Source: CAINVV01 sp964506325
Lineage (GTDB): Bacteria > Bacteroidota > Bacteroidia > Bacteroidales > Prolixibacteraceae
Length of the DNA: 6,956 nt
Direction of reading: 5' to 3'
NCBI GenBank assembly: GCA_964506325.1
Contig: CAZDLO010000154.1
Span: forward strand, 1 to 6,956
Part shown: one piece after another, positions 1 through 6,764 of the stretch
Layout of the letters: the number at the start of each line of letters is the position of its first letter
How positions within the stretch are numbered: the first letter of the stretch is position 1
The notes under the pieces: model-generated
Told to the model about the DNA's origin: nothing
Databases searched by the model: none
Seen by the model: the letters and a program-made list of their open reading frames with translations, nothing else
Position numbers and translations under genes: made by a program

Positions 1-401
1 ACGAGCATCCGATCCCAAATCCAGTATAATCCATAAACCGCCCCAAGGACATCTCCACCGGAAACCAGCATTATCTGACCATCTTTCCGAATTTCTGTCG
101 CTATACGGAACCCCTTTTGGGCCGGGAATTTGCCAGTGTGCAGTTTTTCAGTCAGTTTCCGAATGAGCTCTGATCCGCCGGGAACATCTACCAAAATAGT
201 GTTCCCTTTTGGAATGTGATTTGTATTGACGATTGTAAAATGGATATCACATCCATCCCCGGTTTTATTCATGTCATCCAGCACCACTTTTATGGCCTCA
301 TCGTTTTGTAAGGAAGGATGAAGAATAATATTCCAATTTTGGCTTGCTATACCGGGCATGGAAACTTTTAAAAACAGTAAAACGAGAAGGAGATAACGCA
401 T
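1..401 (-). CDS. Exported protein, probable glycoside hydrolase, N-terminal part only (runs off the left edge)
   Basis: This is an open leftward reading frame of 133 codons that reaches the window edge, so the catalytic part is not visible. Residues 1 to about 20 form a signal peptide: MRYLLL, then a hydrophobic core, ending near GIASQ with no lipobox cysteine, so a periplasmic or secreted soluble protein is expected. The following ~110 residues look like the small alpha/beta domain found in front of GH67, GH20 and GH115-like catalytic domains: alternating strands and helices and, near the end, GGDVLGAVYGLYWIWDRML, which resembles the G-x-x-x-G-x-x-Y-G-x-Y segment of those domains. The exact family cannot be told from this part. 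I chose ATG 401-399. An in-frame ATG at 422-420 adds seven residues (MISRIFY), but it would leave almost no leader after the promoter proposed at 434-466. The gene is divergent from the GH38 gene, which suggests a shared glycan-degradation role (inference). Confidence 0.6.
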   Translation of the reverse strand, partial: MRYLLLVLLFLKVSMPGIASQNWNIILHPSLQNDEAIKVVLDDMNKTGDGCDIHFTIVNTNHIPKGNTILVDVPGGSELIRKLTEKLHTGKFPAQKGFRIATEIRKDGQIMLVSGGDVLGAVYGLYWIWDRML

Positions 402-433
402 ATAAAAAATTCTTGAGATCATTTTTTCTATCG

Positions 434-466
434 CTAATTTAATAATTAAACTTAATTCGGTCCAAA
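434..466 (-). promoter_or_regulatory. Candidate Bacteroides-type promoter for the leftward gene
   Basis: Read on the minus strand, TTTG (466-463) is followed after 21 bp by TAAATTAG (441-434). The Bacteroidota housekeeping consensus is TTTG, a spacer of about 19-21 bp, then TAnnTTTG; this site has the full -33 box and five of six defined bases of the -7 box. Transcription would start near 428, giving a leader of roughly 27 nt before the ATG at 401. The match is by eye and the region is AT-rich, so chance agreement is possible. Confidence 0.4.
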
Positions 467-582
467 TTCGTCCCATTTGTAGAAACCAGGCCTCACTGAT
501 GTTCTAACAGCCACTCCAAAAGCTTGCAGTAGGATCATGCCCTGCTGGCCCCGCCCTCAAAATCAAACACTTACAAGGTAGA

Positions 583-670
583 CTTGTTGCTGTTTTCTTT
601 TTTACGCCAGCTGACGCCAGGATTTGTGAGGAGAAAAAAGTGGTGACCAATAAAAATTAAAAGCAACAAG
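583..670. repeat. Nested inverted repeats in the GH38 upstream region
   Basis: The outer arms CTTGTTGCT (583-591) and AGCAACAAG (662-670) are perfect 9-bp reverse complements. Inside them, CTTTTTT (597-603) and AAAAAAG (634-640) form a second 7-bp pair. The enclosed stretch contains ACGCCAG twice, 10 bp apart (604-610 and 614-620). In RNA this could form an interrupted long hairpin; in DNA the 10-bp spaced repeats could be same-face binding sites for a regulator. Either reading is inference; the repeats themselves are directly visible. Confidence 0.45.
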
Positions 671-729
671 GTTCTAATTTATCTCAAAACATTTGCAACT
701 GCCGGTTTTATACTAAATTAGAGCAAAAA

Positions 730-784
730 CTTACCGGATAAATAATAATCAACAAATTCATGAAACAACATTCTTACCGGGTAA
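730..784 (+). repeat. Direct repeat CTTACCGG(A/G)TAA flanking the GH38 start codon
   Basis: CTTACCGGATAA at 730-741 and CTTACCGGGTAA at 773-784 agree at 11 of 12 bases and are 43 bp apart (about four helix turns). One copy lies just before the ATG and the other within codons 5-9. The second is an interrupted palindrome (TTAC-CGG-GTAA). CCGGT at 702-706 gives a further half-site in reverse orientation. The sites could be operators, but the motif is short and one copy is under coding constraint. Confidence 0.25.
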
Positions 785-3630
785 TCAGTTTTATTCTGGC
801 AGTGAGGCTGATGGTATCTTTTGCGATGGCTCAGAACCCGACCGGGTCCAGACTGGAAATCAATGGAGTAAGAGCATTGCCATTTCTCCTGGAAAAGGAT
901 AAAGCAGAATTTCAGCCTATACTTGTGACGGCGAAATTATCAGGAGATTCATGCGTGGCAATTGCTTATGTACAGGATAACGAACCGGTCAGCCTTCGGT
1001 TTAAGAAAGGAGAAAACAGTTTGGAAATTCCTGTCAAGGCAGTTTCCTCCCGAACTAATCTTAAGGTGAAGATTGAGGCCCCTGGAACGACTGCCTATAA
1101 TACAGAGGTGACCTTGCAGCCAGTTAAAAAACTGGTTTGTTATATCCTGCCACATTCCCATACAGACATTGGCTACACAGAGATTCAAACTGCTGTTGAA
1201 GATAAACAGGTGCAAAACCTGGTAAAAGGGATGGAAATTGCCAAAAGAACTTCCCATTATCCTGAGGGGGCCCGCTTTATCTGGAATGTGGAAGTTGGTT
1301 GGGCTGCTGATTTATATCTGAACCGGATGAATGAAGAACAGAAAAAAGATTTTTTTGATGCCGTGACACGTGGTGAAGTCTCTTTAAATGGCATGTACCT
1401 GAATGTACTTACCGGACTATGCCGACCAGAGGAACTTTCCCGATTATTTAAATTTTCTACGGAGCTGGCAAAGAAATGTAAAGTAAACATCAATGCAGCA
1501 ATGACCAGCGATATACCCGGACAAACCTGGGGAACAGTAACGGCAATGTCTCAGGCGGGAATTAAATATTTTTCTACTGCACCTAACTATTTCGATCGCA
1601 TTGGAGATATCCTCGTTCAATGGGAAAATAAGCCATTTTATTGGGTTTCACCATCGGGTAATGAGAAAGTTCTGGTCTGGATTCCTTTGAAAGGTTACGC
1701 GCTTTCACATATGATAAAGAAATTGAGCGGACAGTTTGTTGAAAAATTTGCAAACCAGTTGGATAGTACTCATTATCCGTACGATATTGCTCATCTTCGA
1801 TGGAGCGGGCACGGTGATAATGCTGAACCTGATTCTGAAATCTGCGAATTTGTGAAAGACTGGAAATCAAAATACACCTGGCCCAAATTCATTATTTCTT
1901 CCACAAGTGAAGCTTTTGAAGCTTTTGAAGGGAAATATGGCAGTCAGTTGCAAATGGTCAAAGGAGATTGGTCCCCTTATTGGGAGGATGGAGCAGGATC
2001 TTCAGCTCTTGAAACGGCGATGAACAGGGCCAGCTCCGACAGGCTATCACAAGCCGAATCATTATGGGCGATGAAAGATCCTGCTAATTACCCGGTTGCT
2101 GATTTTGAAGAAGCCTGGAAAAAAGTATTGTTGTATTCTGAACATACATGGGGTGCCTGGTGCAGTGTTTCCGATCCTGAAAACAAAATGACCAGAGAAC
2201 AATGGAACATCAAACAATCCTATGCTTTGGATGCCGATAAGCGATCACGAATCCTGCTCGAGACTATCCTGAAAAAGACAGATAAAAATCCATCTGCTTC
2301 AACCATAGAAATTTATAATACAAATTCATGGCCCCGATCAGAAGTAATGTTAATCCCGGCCTCTCTCTCCAAACCCGGGGATCGTGTTACTGGTTCCAAT
2401 AATAAGGGGGTGCCATCACAGAGACTTTCAACAGGAGAGTTAGCCATAATGGTAAAATCACTGCCTCCTTATTCATGCAGGCAGTATCAGATTTCACCCG
2501 GGAAGGCATTTGGTGAAGACCAGTTAAAGATCGGGGGAACAACTATCAGCAACGGAATTGTTTCCGTTGGCATAGACTCAAAGACAGGGGCAATTTCTGA
2601 ATTGAAATCTGCTGATCACAAAGACATAAATCTGGTAAATTCAGCTTCCGGCTATGGTCTGAACGATTATGCATTCCTGGACTCGGCAAAGATGAATGAT
2701 ATTGGAAGAACAAGTAAAGTTCAGATTAAGATCAAAGAAAAAGGTCCTTTGGTTGCTTCTTTCATTATTGAGTCAGATGCACCCTCCTGCAATAAACTAA
2801 CCCGGGAAGTGCGTCTGCTGGCTGGACAGTCGCAGGTGGAGATAACTAATATATTAGATAAAAAACGGGCAGAGATATCCCGTAAACCAGGAGACTGGAC
2901 TTTTGCACAAAAGGGTGGGAAAGAAAGTGTGAACTTTGCATTTCCCTTTAACGTTGAAAATGGGATAGTCAGAATGGATGTCCCATATGGTGTATTCCAG
3001 GCCGAAAAAGACCAGATCCCCAGTGCATGTAAGAATTGGCTGACGGCAGGTCGCTGGGCTGATGTCTCGAACGGGCAAACAGGTGTGGCACTGATAACCC
3101 TGGATGCGCCACTTTTTGAGGTTGGTGGTATAACCGCGAATTTGCTTGGCTCACAAACCAATCCGGAAGTATGGAGAAAACAGATCGAACCTACACAAAC
3201 TTTGTTCTCCTGGGCAATTAACAACCATTGGGGGACCAATTACAGAGCATATCAGGAAGGTCTGATCATATTCCGGTATGCACTTTGGCCGCATGAGCAA
3301 TTTAGTGCTTCTGAAAATTCAAAATATGCCATCGAATTAAGTCAGCCATTGCTAGTCAAACAAGGGTCAGAAAATGGTTCTGATGTTTCCGGCGTTTACC
3401 CGGATAATCCTCAGGTAATCGTAACCGCCTATAAACCATGCGATAACGGGTTGGGTAAGATGATAACACTTTTCAATTCATCAACAACTACTGTAAATAC
3501 AAAACTCATATACGGGAAAATATCCATGCGCCATATTTGGTCCAGTGATTTATCAGAAGAAAAAGTAAAGGAACTCGATGGAGACATCCAGCTTTCTGCC
3601 TGGGGAACGATTATGTTGAGAATTGAATAG
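760..3630 (+). CDS. Exported GH38-family glycoside hydrolase, probable alpha-mannosidase
   Basis: The product (956 aa) belongs to glycoside hydrolase family 38, retaining metal-dependent enzymes that mostly cleave alpha-mannosidic bonds. Residues 1-24 are a signal peptide (MKQHSYR, hydrophobic core, cleavage after AMA), without a lipobox, so the enzyme is probably periplasmic. Residues 25 to about 122 form a beta-rich domain ahead of the catalytic part. The catalytic domain begins with PHSHTDIGYT (131-140); H134 and D136 match the metal ligands of the family, D251 in TSDIPGQTWG matches the nucleophile, and H462 in SEHTWGAW matches the last metal ligand. WSGHGDN (348-354) is a probable substrate-binding loop. 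From about residue 590 to the end lies the large beta-sandwich region usual in GH38. Length is normal and the frame is intact. The TDIGYT and HTWGA variants set it apart from the classical HSHNDPGW enzymes, so substrate is uncertain. The downstream mannose-6-phosphate isomerase supports mannoside as substrate (inference). ATG 760 is the only start that gives a full signal peptide. Confidence 0.87.
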   Translation: MKQHSYRVISFILAVRLMVSFAMAQNPTGSRLEINGVRALPFLLEKDKAEFQPILVTAKLSGDSCVAIAYVQDNEPVSLRFKKGENSLEIPVKAVSSRTNLKVKIEAPGTTAYNTEVTLQPVKKLVCYILPHSHTDIGYTEIQTAVEDKQVQNLVKGMEIAKRTSHYPEGARFIWNVEVGWAADLYLNRMNEEQKKDFFDAVTRGEVSLNGMYLNVLTGLCRPEELSRLFKFSTELAKKCKVNINAAMTSDIPGQTWGTVTAMSQAGIKYFSTAPNYFDRIGDILVQWENKPFYWVSPSGNEKVLVWIPLKGYALSHMIKKLSGQFVEKFANQLDSTHYPYDIAHLRWSGHGDNAEPDSEICEFVKDWKSKYTWPKFIISSTSEAFEAFEGKYGSQLQMVKGDWSPYWEDGAGSSALETAMNRASSDRLSQAESLWAMKDPANYPVADFEEAWKKVLLYSEHTWGAWCSVSDPENKMTREQWNIKQSYALDADKRSRILLETILKKTDKNPSASTIEIYNTNSWPRSEVMLIPASLSKPGDRVTGSNNKGVPSQRLSTGELAIMVKSLPPYSCRQYQISPGKAFGEDQLKIGGTTISNGIVSVGIDSKTGAISELKSADHKDINLVNSASGYGLNDYAFLDSAKMNDIGRTSKVQIKIKEKGPLVASFIIESDAPSCNKLTREVRLLAGQSQVEITNILDKKRAEISRKPGDWTFAQKGGKESVNFAFPFNVENGIVRMDVPYGVFQAEKDQIPSACKNWLTAGRWADVSNGQTGVALITLDAPLFEVGGITANLLGSQTNPEVWRKQIEPTQTLFSWAINNHWGTNYRAYQEGLIIFRYALWPHEQFSASENSKYAIELSQPLLVKQGSENGSDVSGVYPDNPQVIVTAYKPCDNGLGKMITLFNSSTTTVNTKLIYGKISMRHIWSSDLSEEKVKELDGDIQLSAWGTIMLRIE

Positions 3631-3688
3631 AACAGGAAGATCTGTATGTATTGTTTTCAGTCCCAGTGCTTTTAGTAATGAAAAGAGA

Positions 3689-5473
3689 ATGAAGAAAAGA
3701 TATTTAAGCCATCCTTCAAATTTCAACAATTATCCTGTTGTTGAAATTAATTCATGTAGTTGTGAAGTTGAAAATGGATGGGAAGCAGTTTGTAAAAGGC
3801 TTAACAGAGAAATTGGTGCACTCGCCGGAAAGAAAAAATTGATTGTCATAGAAACTTACCAGGGTGTAATTCAGGAGGAGATAATTGCAAACCTGAAGAA
3901 GCAACTGGATTATACCTGCTTTCTTAATTCCAACGAATTCATGTGGCCTGAGGAAGAAATCCAACGCATAGTGTTTCCTGATGTTACCAACGATCGCATA
4001 TTTGGTTTTCTGACACGATTGACAATAGATTCTTTTTTCGATCCCGCAAAGGTACAGGCAATTCAAAACGAGATTGAATCCGAGTATGAAGGGGTAATAG
4101 TTATTTACGGCACCGGTGCAGCTTTAATATGCCCTGATCCTGATTTACTGGTATATGCCGATATGGCACGTTGGGAAATTCAGCTGCGGATGCGTCAGCA
4201 TTTAGTTGATAATCTTGGGGTTAAAAACCGAAATACAGATGACTGGATGTTATTGTACAAGCAAGGTTTTTTTGTGGACTGGAGGGTTTGTGACCAGCTG
4301 AAGAAGACTTTATTTGACAAGTGGGATTTTTTACTCGACACAAACAAAATCAATCATCCAAAACTGATAGAAGGGAAAGCCATCTTAAAAGGAATGGAAA
4401 TGGCAACAAGCCGTCCTTTTAGTGTAGTCCCATTTTTTGATCCGGGACCTTGGGGAGGACAATGGATGAAGGAAGTCTGTAATCTGGACAAATCTGCCCC
4501 AAATTATGCATGGTGTTTCAACTGCGTGCCGGAAGAGAACAGCCTCCTACTGAAATTTGGCAGCGATGTGATTGAAATACCATCAATTAATTTGGTTTTA
4601 CGGCATCCTCAGGAATTACTGGGGGAAGAGGTGTTAATGAGATTTGGTAATGAATTCCCTATTCGCTATGATTTTCTTGATACAATGGATGGTGGTCATT
4701 TGAGTTTGCAGGTACATCCACTCACCGAATACATAAAGGACAAGTTTGGCATGGCATACACACAGGATGAAAGTTACTATATGATGGATACTGAAGAAGA
4801 TGCCATCGTTTACCTCGGATTAAAGGAGGATGTGAATCCTGAAGCAATGATTTCAGATCTTGAAGAAGCACAGTCCGGCGGAAAATCGTTTGACGTTGAA
4901 AAGCATGTTCAGTCCTGGCCTGTAAAAAAGCACGATCATGTTCTCATTCCGGCCGGAACGGTTCATTGTTCGGGTAAGAACAGCATGGTCCTCGAGATCA
5001 GCGCGACCCCCTATATTTTCACTTTTAAGTTATGGGATTGGGGTCGTTTGGGAATGGATGGAAAACCACGTCCTATCAACATTGAACATGGGAAAAATGT
5101 AATTCAGTGGGATAGGACCACACAATGGACCAAAGAAAATCTGGTTAACCATATTCAAGAAGTTGCTGCCGGAGATGGATGGACAGAGGAAAGCACTGGT
5201 TTGCATGAGCTTGAATTTATTGAAACACGTCGGCATTGGTTCACAAAAAAGGTTTATCATCATACAAATGGCGGGGTAAACGTAATATGCCTGGTTGAAG
5301 GAGATGAAATAATTGTAGAAAGTCCCGCAAATTCATTTGAACCATTTGCTGTTCACTATGCCGAAACATTCATTGTTCCTGCCAGGGTAGGTGAATATAC
5401 AATAAGGCCCGGTGGTGAAAATAACGTAAGAACTTTAGGTACATTAAAGGCTTATGTAAGAACAAGTTCATAA
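3689..5473 (+). CDS. manA: Class I mannose-6-phosphate isomerase with N-terminal kinase-like domain
   Basis: The product (594 aa, cytoplasmic) should interconvert mannose-6-phosphate and fructose-6-phosphate. Residues ~250-594 are a type I phosphomannose isomerase of the cupin fold: GPWGGQWM (253-260), LSLQVHP (338-344) with Q341 and H343, E361 in DESYYMM, IPAGTVHCSG with H426, and WDWGRLGMDGKPR with R453. These match the zinc ligands (Gln, His, Glu, His) and the catalytic arginine of the family. Residues 1 to ~240 are an addition absent from the compact enzymes. They contain a hydrophobic strand KKLIVIE near 48-54, YGTGAALI (140-147) and DLLVYADMARWEIQLRMR (152-169). These resemble the later part of uridine kinase/phosphoribulokinase-like folds, but there is no GxxxxGK[ST] P-loop. 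The start is ATG 3689; the frame stays open back to a TTG at 3623 inside the GH38 gene, but that would add an unlikely 22-residue extension. The gene lies 58 bp after GH38 and probably shares its transcript. The symbol is given on the isomerase domain. Confidence 0.87.
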   Translation: MKKRYLSHPSNFNNYPVVEINSCSCEVENGWEAVCKRLNREIGALAGKKKLIVIETYQGVIQEEIIANLKKQLDYTCFLNSNEFMWPEEEIQRIVFPDVTNDRIFGFLTRLTIDSFFDPAKVQAIQNEIESEYEGVIVIYGTGAALICPDPDLLVYADMARWEIQLRMRQHLVDNLGVKNRNTDDWMLLYKQGFFVDWRVCDQLKKTLFDKWDFLLDTNKINHPKLIEGKAILKGMEMATSRPFSVVPFFDPGPWGGQWMKEVCNLDKSAPNYAWCFNCVPEENSLLLKFGSDVIEIPSINLVLRHPQELLGEEVLMRFGNEFPIRYDFLDTMDGGHLSLQVHPLTEYIKDKFGMAYTQDESYYMMDTEEDAIVYLGLKEDVNPEAMISDLEEAQSGGKSFDVEKHVQSWPVKKHDHVLIPAGTVHCSGKNSMVLEISATPYIFTFKLWDWGRLGMDGKPRPINIEHGKNVIQWDRTTQWTKENLVNHIQEVAAGDGWTEESTGLHELEFIETRRHWFTKKVYHHTNGGVNVICLVEGDEIIVESPANSFEPFAVHYAETFIVPARVGEYTIRPGGENNVRTLGTLKAYVRTSS

Positions 5474-5603
5474 CTACTTAATGTAAATACATGTCAAAAA
5501 ATAATATTGGCAGGATTATTCCGGTGCTCTTTGCACTTTGATCATTACGATTACAGGGATATTTATTAATCCCGGGAAACAGATAAAATATAAAAAGTCC
5601 AAA
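5474..5603 (+). other. Gap between isomerase and kinase genes
   Basis: Besides the 16-codon ORF at 5491-5541, this gap holds a short hairpin candidate, GGGAT (5556-5560) and ATCCC (5569-5573) with an 8-nt loop and no T-tract, so it is unlikely to be a terminator. The kinase reading frame stays open back to a TTG at 5538, adding 22 residues (MIITITGIFI and onward) that do not belong to the ROK fold and could be deletion scar sequence. Confidence 0.45.
5491..5541 (+). pseudogene. Possible N-terminal stub of a deleted MFS sugar permease gene
   Basis: In the 130-bp gap between the isomerase and kinase genes an ATG opens a 16-codon frame, MSKNNIGRIIPVLFAL, ending in TGA. It looks like the start of Bacteroidota MFS sugar permeases (FucP-like and related), which often begin with a few polar residues, then IIPVLFAF and the first membrane helix. 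Here the similarity stops after LFA, and nothing like a permease follows. A permease gene between the isomerase and the kinase would also make biochemical sense. The reading as the remnant of an internal deletion is inference from memory of the family and a very short match; it could equally be a chance ORF or a leader peptide. Confidence 0.35.
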
Positions 5604-6713
5604 ATGAATTACAGCAGCGATAAACGAATAGTTGCAACCTTAGATGCCGGTGGAACAAAATTTATATTTTCAGCCATTCAGGGCAACAGAGAGATTATAG
5701 AACCGATCAGGTATTCTACTGATCCGGACAATTTAGAAAAATGTCTCACTACATTGAAACAAGGCTTCAGGGAAGTTATCAACACACTTCCTGAAAAGCC
5801 TGTAGCAATTAGTTTTGCATTCCCCGGTCCTGCCGATTATACAAATGGGATTATTGGCGATTTGCCAAATTTCACATCGTTTCGGGGAGGAGTTGCTTTA
5901 GGTCCAATGCTTGAAGCTGAATTTGGCATTCCTGTTTTCATTAATAATGATGGGAGTCTTTTTGCTTATGGCGAAGCAATTGCAGGGGTCCTTCCTGAAA
6001 TTAATGAAATGTTAAATCAGTATGGCAGCATCAGGCAATTTAAAAATTTGGTAGGTGTTACCCTGGGAACAGGTTTTGGCGGCGGGGCAGTCGTTAATCG
6101 GGAGTTACTTGTTGGGGATAATGGCTGTGGTGGCGATGTCTGGGTTTTCCGAAACAAAAAATACCCAAACTGTATAACAGAAGAAAGTGTGAGCATACGT
6201 GCTGTCAGGCGCGTTTATTCAGAGCTTTCAGGAGATAACAATGAATATACGCCTAAAGACATTTTTGATATTGCAGAAGGCATAAAAAAAGGGAATCAAA
6301 GTGCTGCTATAAATTCATTTGAAGAGCTTGGCGAGATGGCTGGAGATACCATTGCACATGCCATAACGACCATTGATGGATTAGTGGTTATTGGCGGAGG
6401 ATTGGCAGGTGCCGGTAAATATATTGTACCGGCAATTGTGAAAGAATTAAACGGTTCTATCTCAACTCTTGACGGGAAATCTTTCCCTCGTCTTCAGGCT
6501 AAGGCTTATGACCTGAATGACAAGGATCAGTTGTCGATTTTTTTAAAAGGATCCCCTGTTGAGATTTCAATTCCTGGAACAACAAAAATGATCCCTTATG
6601 AATCTGAGAAAAAAATTGGGATTGTACTTTCAAAATTGGGCACGGATATCGCTATTGCTGTCGGAGCCTATTCTTTCGCATTACACAGTATAGATAAAAA
6701 AGAAATACTGTAA
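5604..6713 (+). CDS. ROK-family sugar kinase lacking the zinc motif, possible mannokinase
   Basis: The product (369 aa, cytoplasmic) belongs to the ROK family of ATP-dependent sugar kinases and repressors. It has no N-terminal DNA-binding domain, so it should be a kinase. Visible motifs: LDAGGTKF (13-20), the phosphate-1 loop; FPGPAD (73-78); INNDGS with D116 as the expected catalytic base; LGTGFGGG (154-161), the phosphate-2 loop; and VVIGGGLA (261-268), the adenosine segment. The usual E-x-G-H and C-x-C-G-x-x-G-C zinc motif is not present; at the matching place stands NGCGGDVWVF followed by PNCITEESVS. The protein is longer than the usual ~300-320 residues, with extra sequence near 281-340. 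ATG 5604 is the likely start because the upstream extension to TTG 5538 has no family resemblance. With the isomerase and GH38 genes next to it, phosphorylation of mannose to mannose-6-phosphate is the best guess, but ROK specificity (glucose, fructose, allose, N-acetylmannosamine) cannot be read from sequence. Confidence 0.82.
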   Translation: MNYSSDKRIVATLDAGGTKFIFSAIQGNREIIEPIRYSTDPDNLEKCLTTLKQGFREVINTLPEKPVAISFAFPGPADYTNGIIGDLPNFTSFRGGVALGPMLEAEFGIPVFINNDGSLFAYGEAIAGVLPEINEMLNQYGSIRQFKNLVGVTLGTGFGGGAVVNRELLVGDNGCGGDVWVFRNKKYPNCITEESVSIRAVRRVYSELSGDNNEYTPKDIFDIAEGIKKGNQSAAINSFEELGEMAGDTIAHAITTIDGLVVIGGGLAGAGKYIVPAIVKELNGSISTLDGKSFPRLQAKAYDLNDKDQLSIFLKGSPVEISIPGTTKMIPYESEKKIGIVLSKLGTDIAIAVGAYSFALHSIDKKEIL

Positions 6714-6764
6714 GGTTGGCTCAGAAAAGACTTTATAGCTGGTATAATGCAATAATTTTTAAAC
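6714..6764 (+). other. Short non-coding stretch after the kinase gene
   Basis: This AT-rich stretch follows the last gene of the putative operon. The only hairpin is TTATA-GCTGG-TATAA (6733-6747), a weak five-pair AT stem with a run of five T about 8 bp downstream. No convincing terminator is visible, so the transcript may end inside or beyond the putative insertion sequence. Confidence 0.3.

Larger units (their letters stand above)
402..759. other. Divergent intergenic region between the leftward hydrolase gene and the GH38 gene
   Basis: These 358 bp separate two divergent genes and should hold both promoters and any operator. I see the leftward promoter candidate at 434-466, a nested pair of inverted repeats at 583-670, a tandem 7-mer ACGCCAG at 604-620, the short palindrome TGGTGACCA at 641-649, and CTTACCGGATAA at 730-741, which recurs with one change at 773-784. 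No convincing promoter for the rightward gene was found. Between about 470 and 580 the sequence is GC-richer and holds no gene or recognisable site. Confidence 0.6.

Noticed and set aside
692..720. Promoter for the GH38 operon with TTTG at 692-695
   Set aside because: No TAnnTTTG-like -7 element stands at 19-21 bp; TATACTAAAT is too close and a poor match.
2721..3239. 172-codon antisense open frame inside the GH38 gene
   Set aside because: It lies wholly antisense to a well-supported enzyme, has no recognisable motif and no promoter; the same holds for the other antisense frames within the three rightward genes.
3623..3688. TTG start at 3623 for the isomerase, overlapping the GH38 stop
   Set aside because: The added 22 residues show no family resemblance, and ATG 3689 gives MKKRYLSHPSNFNNYP as a natural beginning.
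5538..5603. TTG start at 5538 for the ROK kinase
   Set aside because: The extension is not part of the ROK fold, which begins a few residues after the ATG at 5604; the upstream open frame is best explained by chance or by scar sequence.
6733..6747. Hairpin TTATA-GCTGG-TATAA as an intrinsic terminator
   Set aside because: The stem is only five AT pairs and the T-run is displaced, so it is too weak to call.
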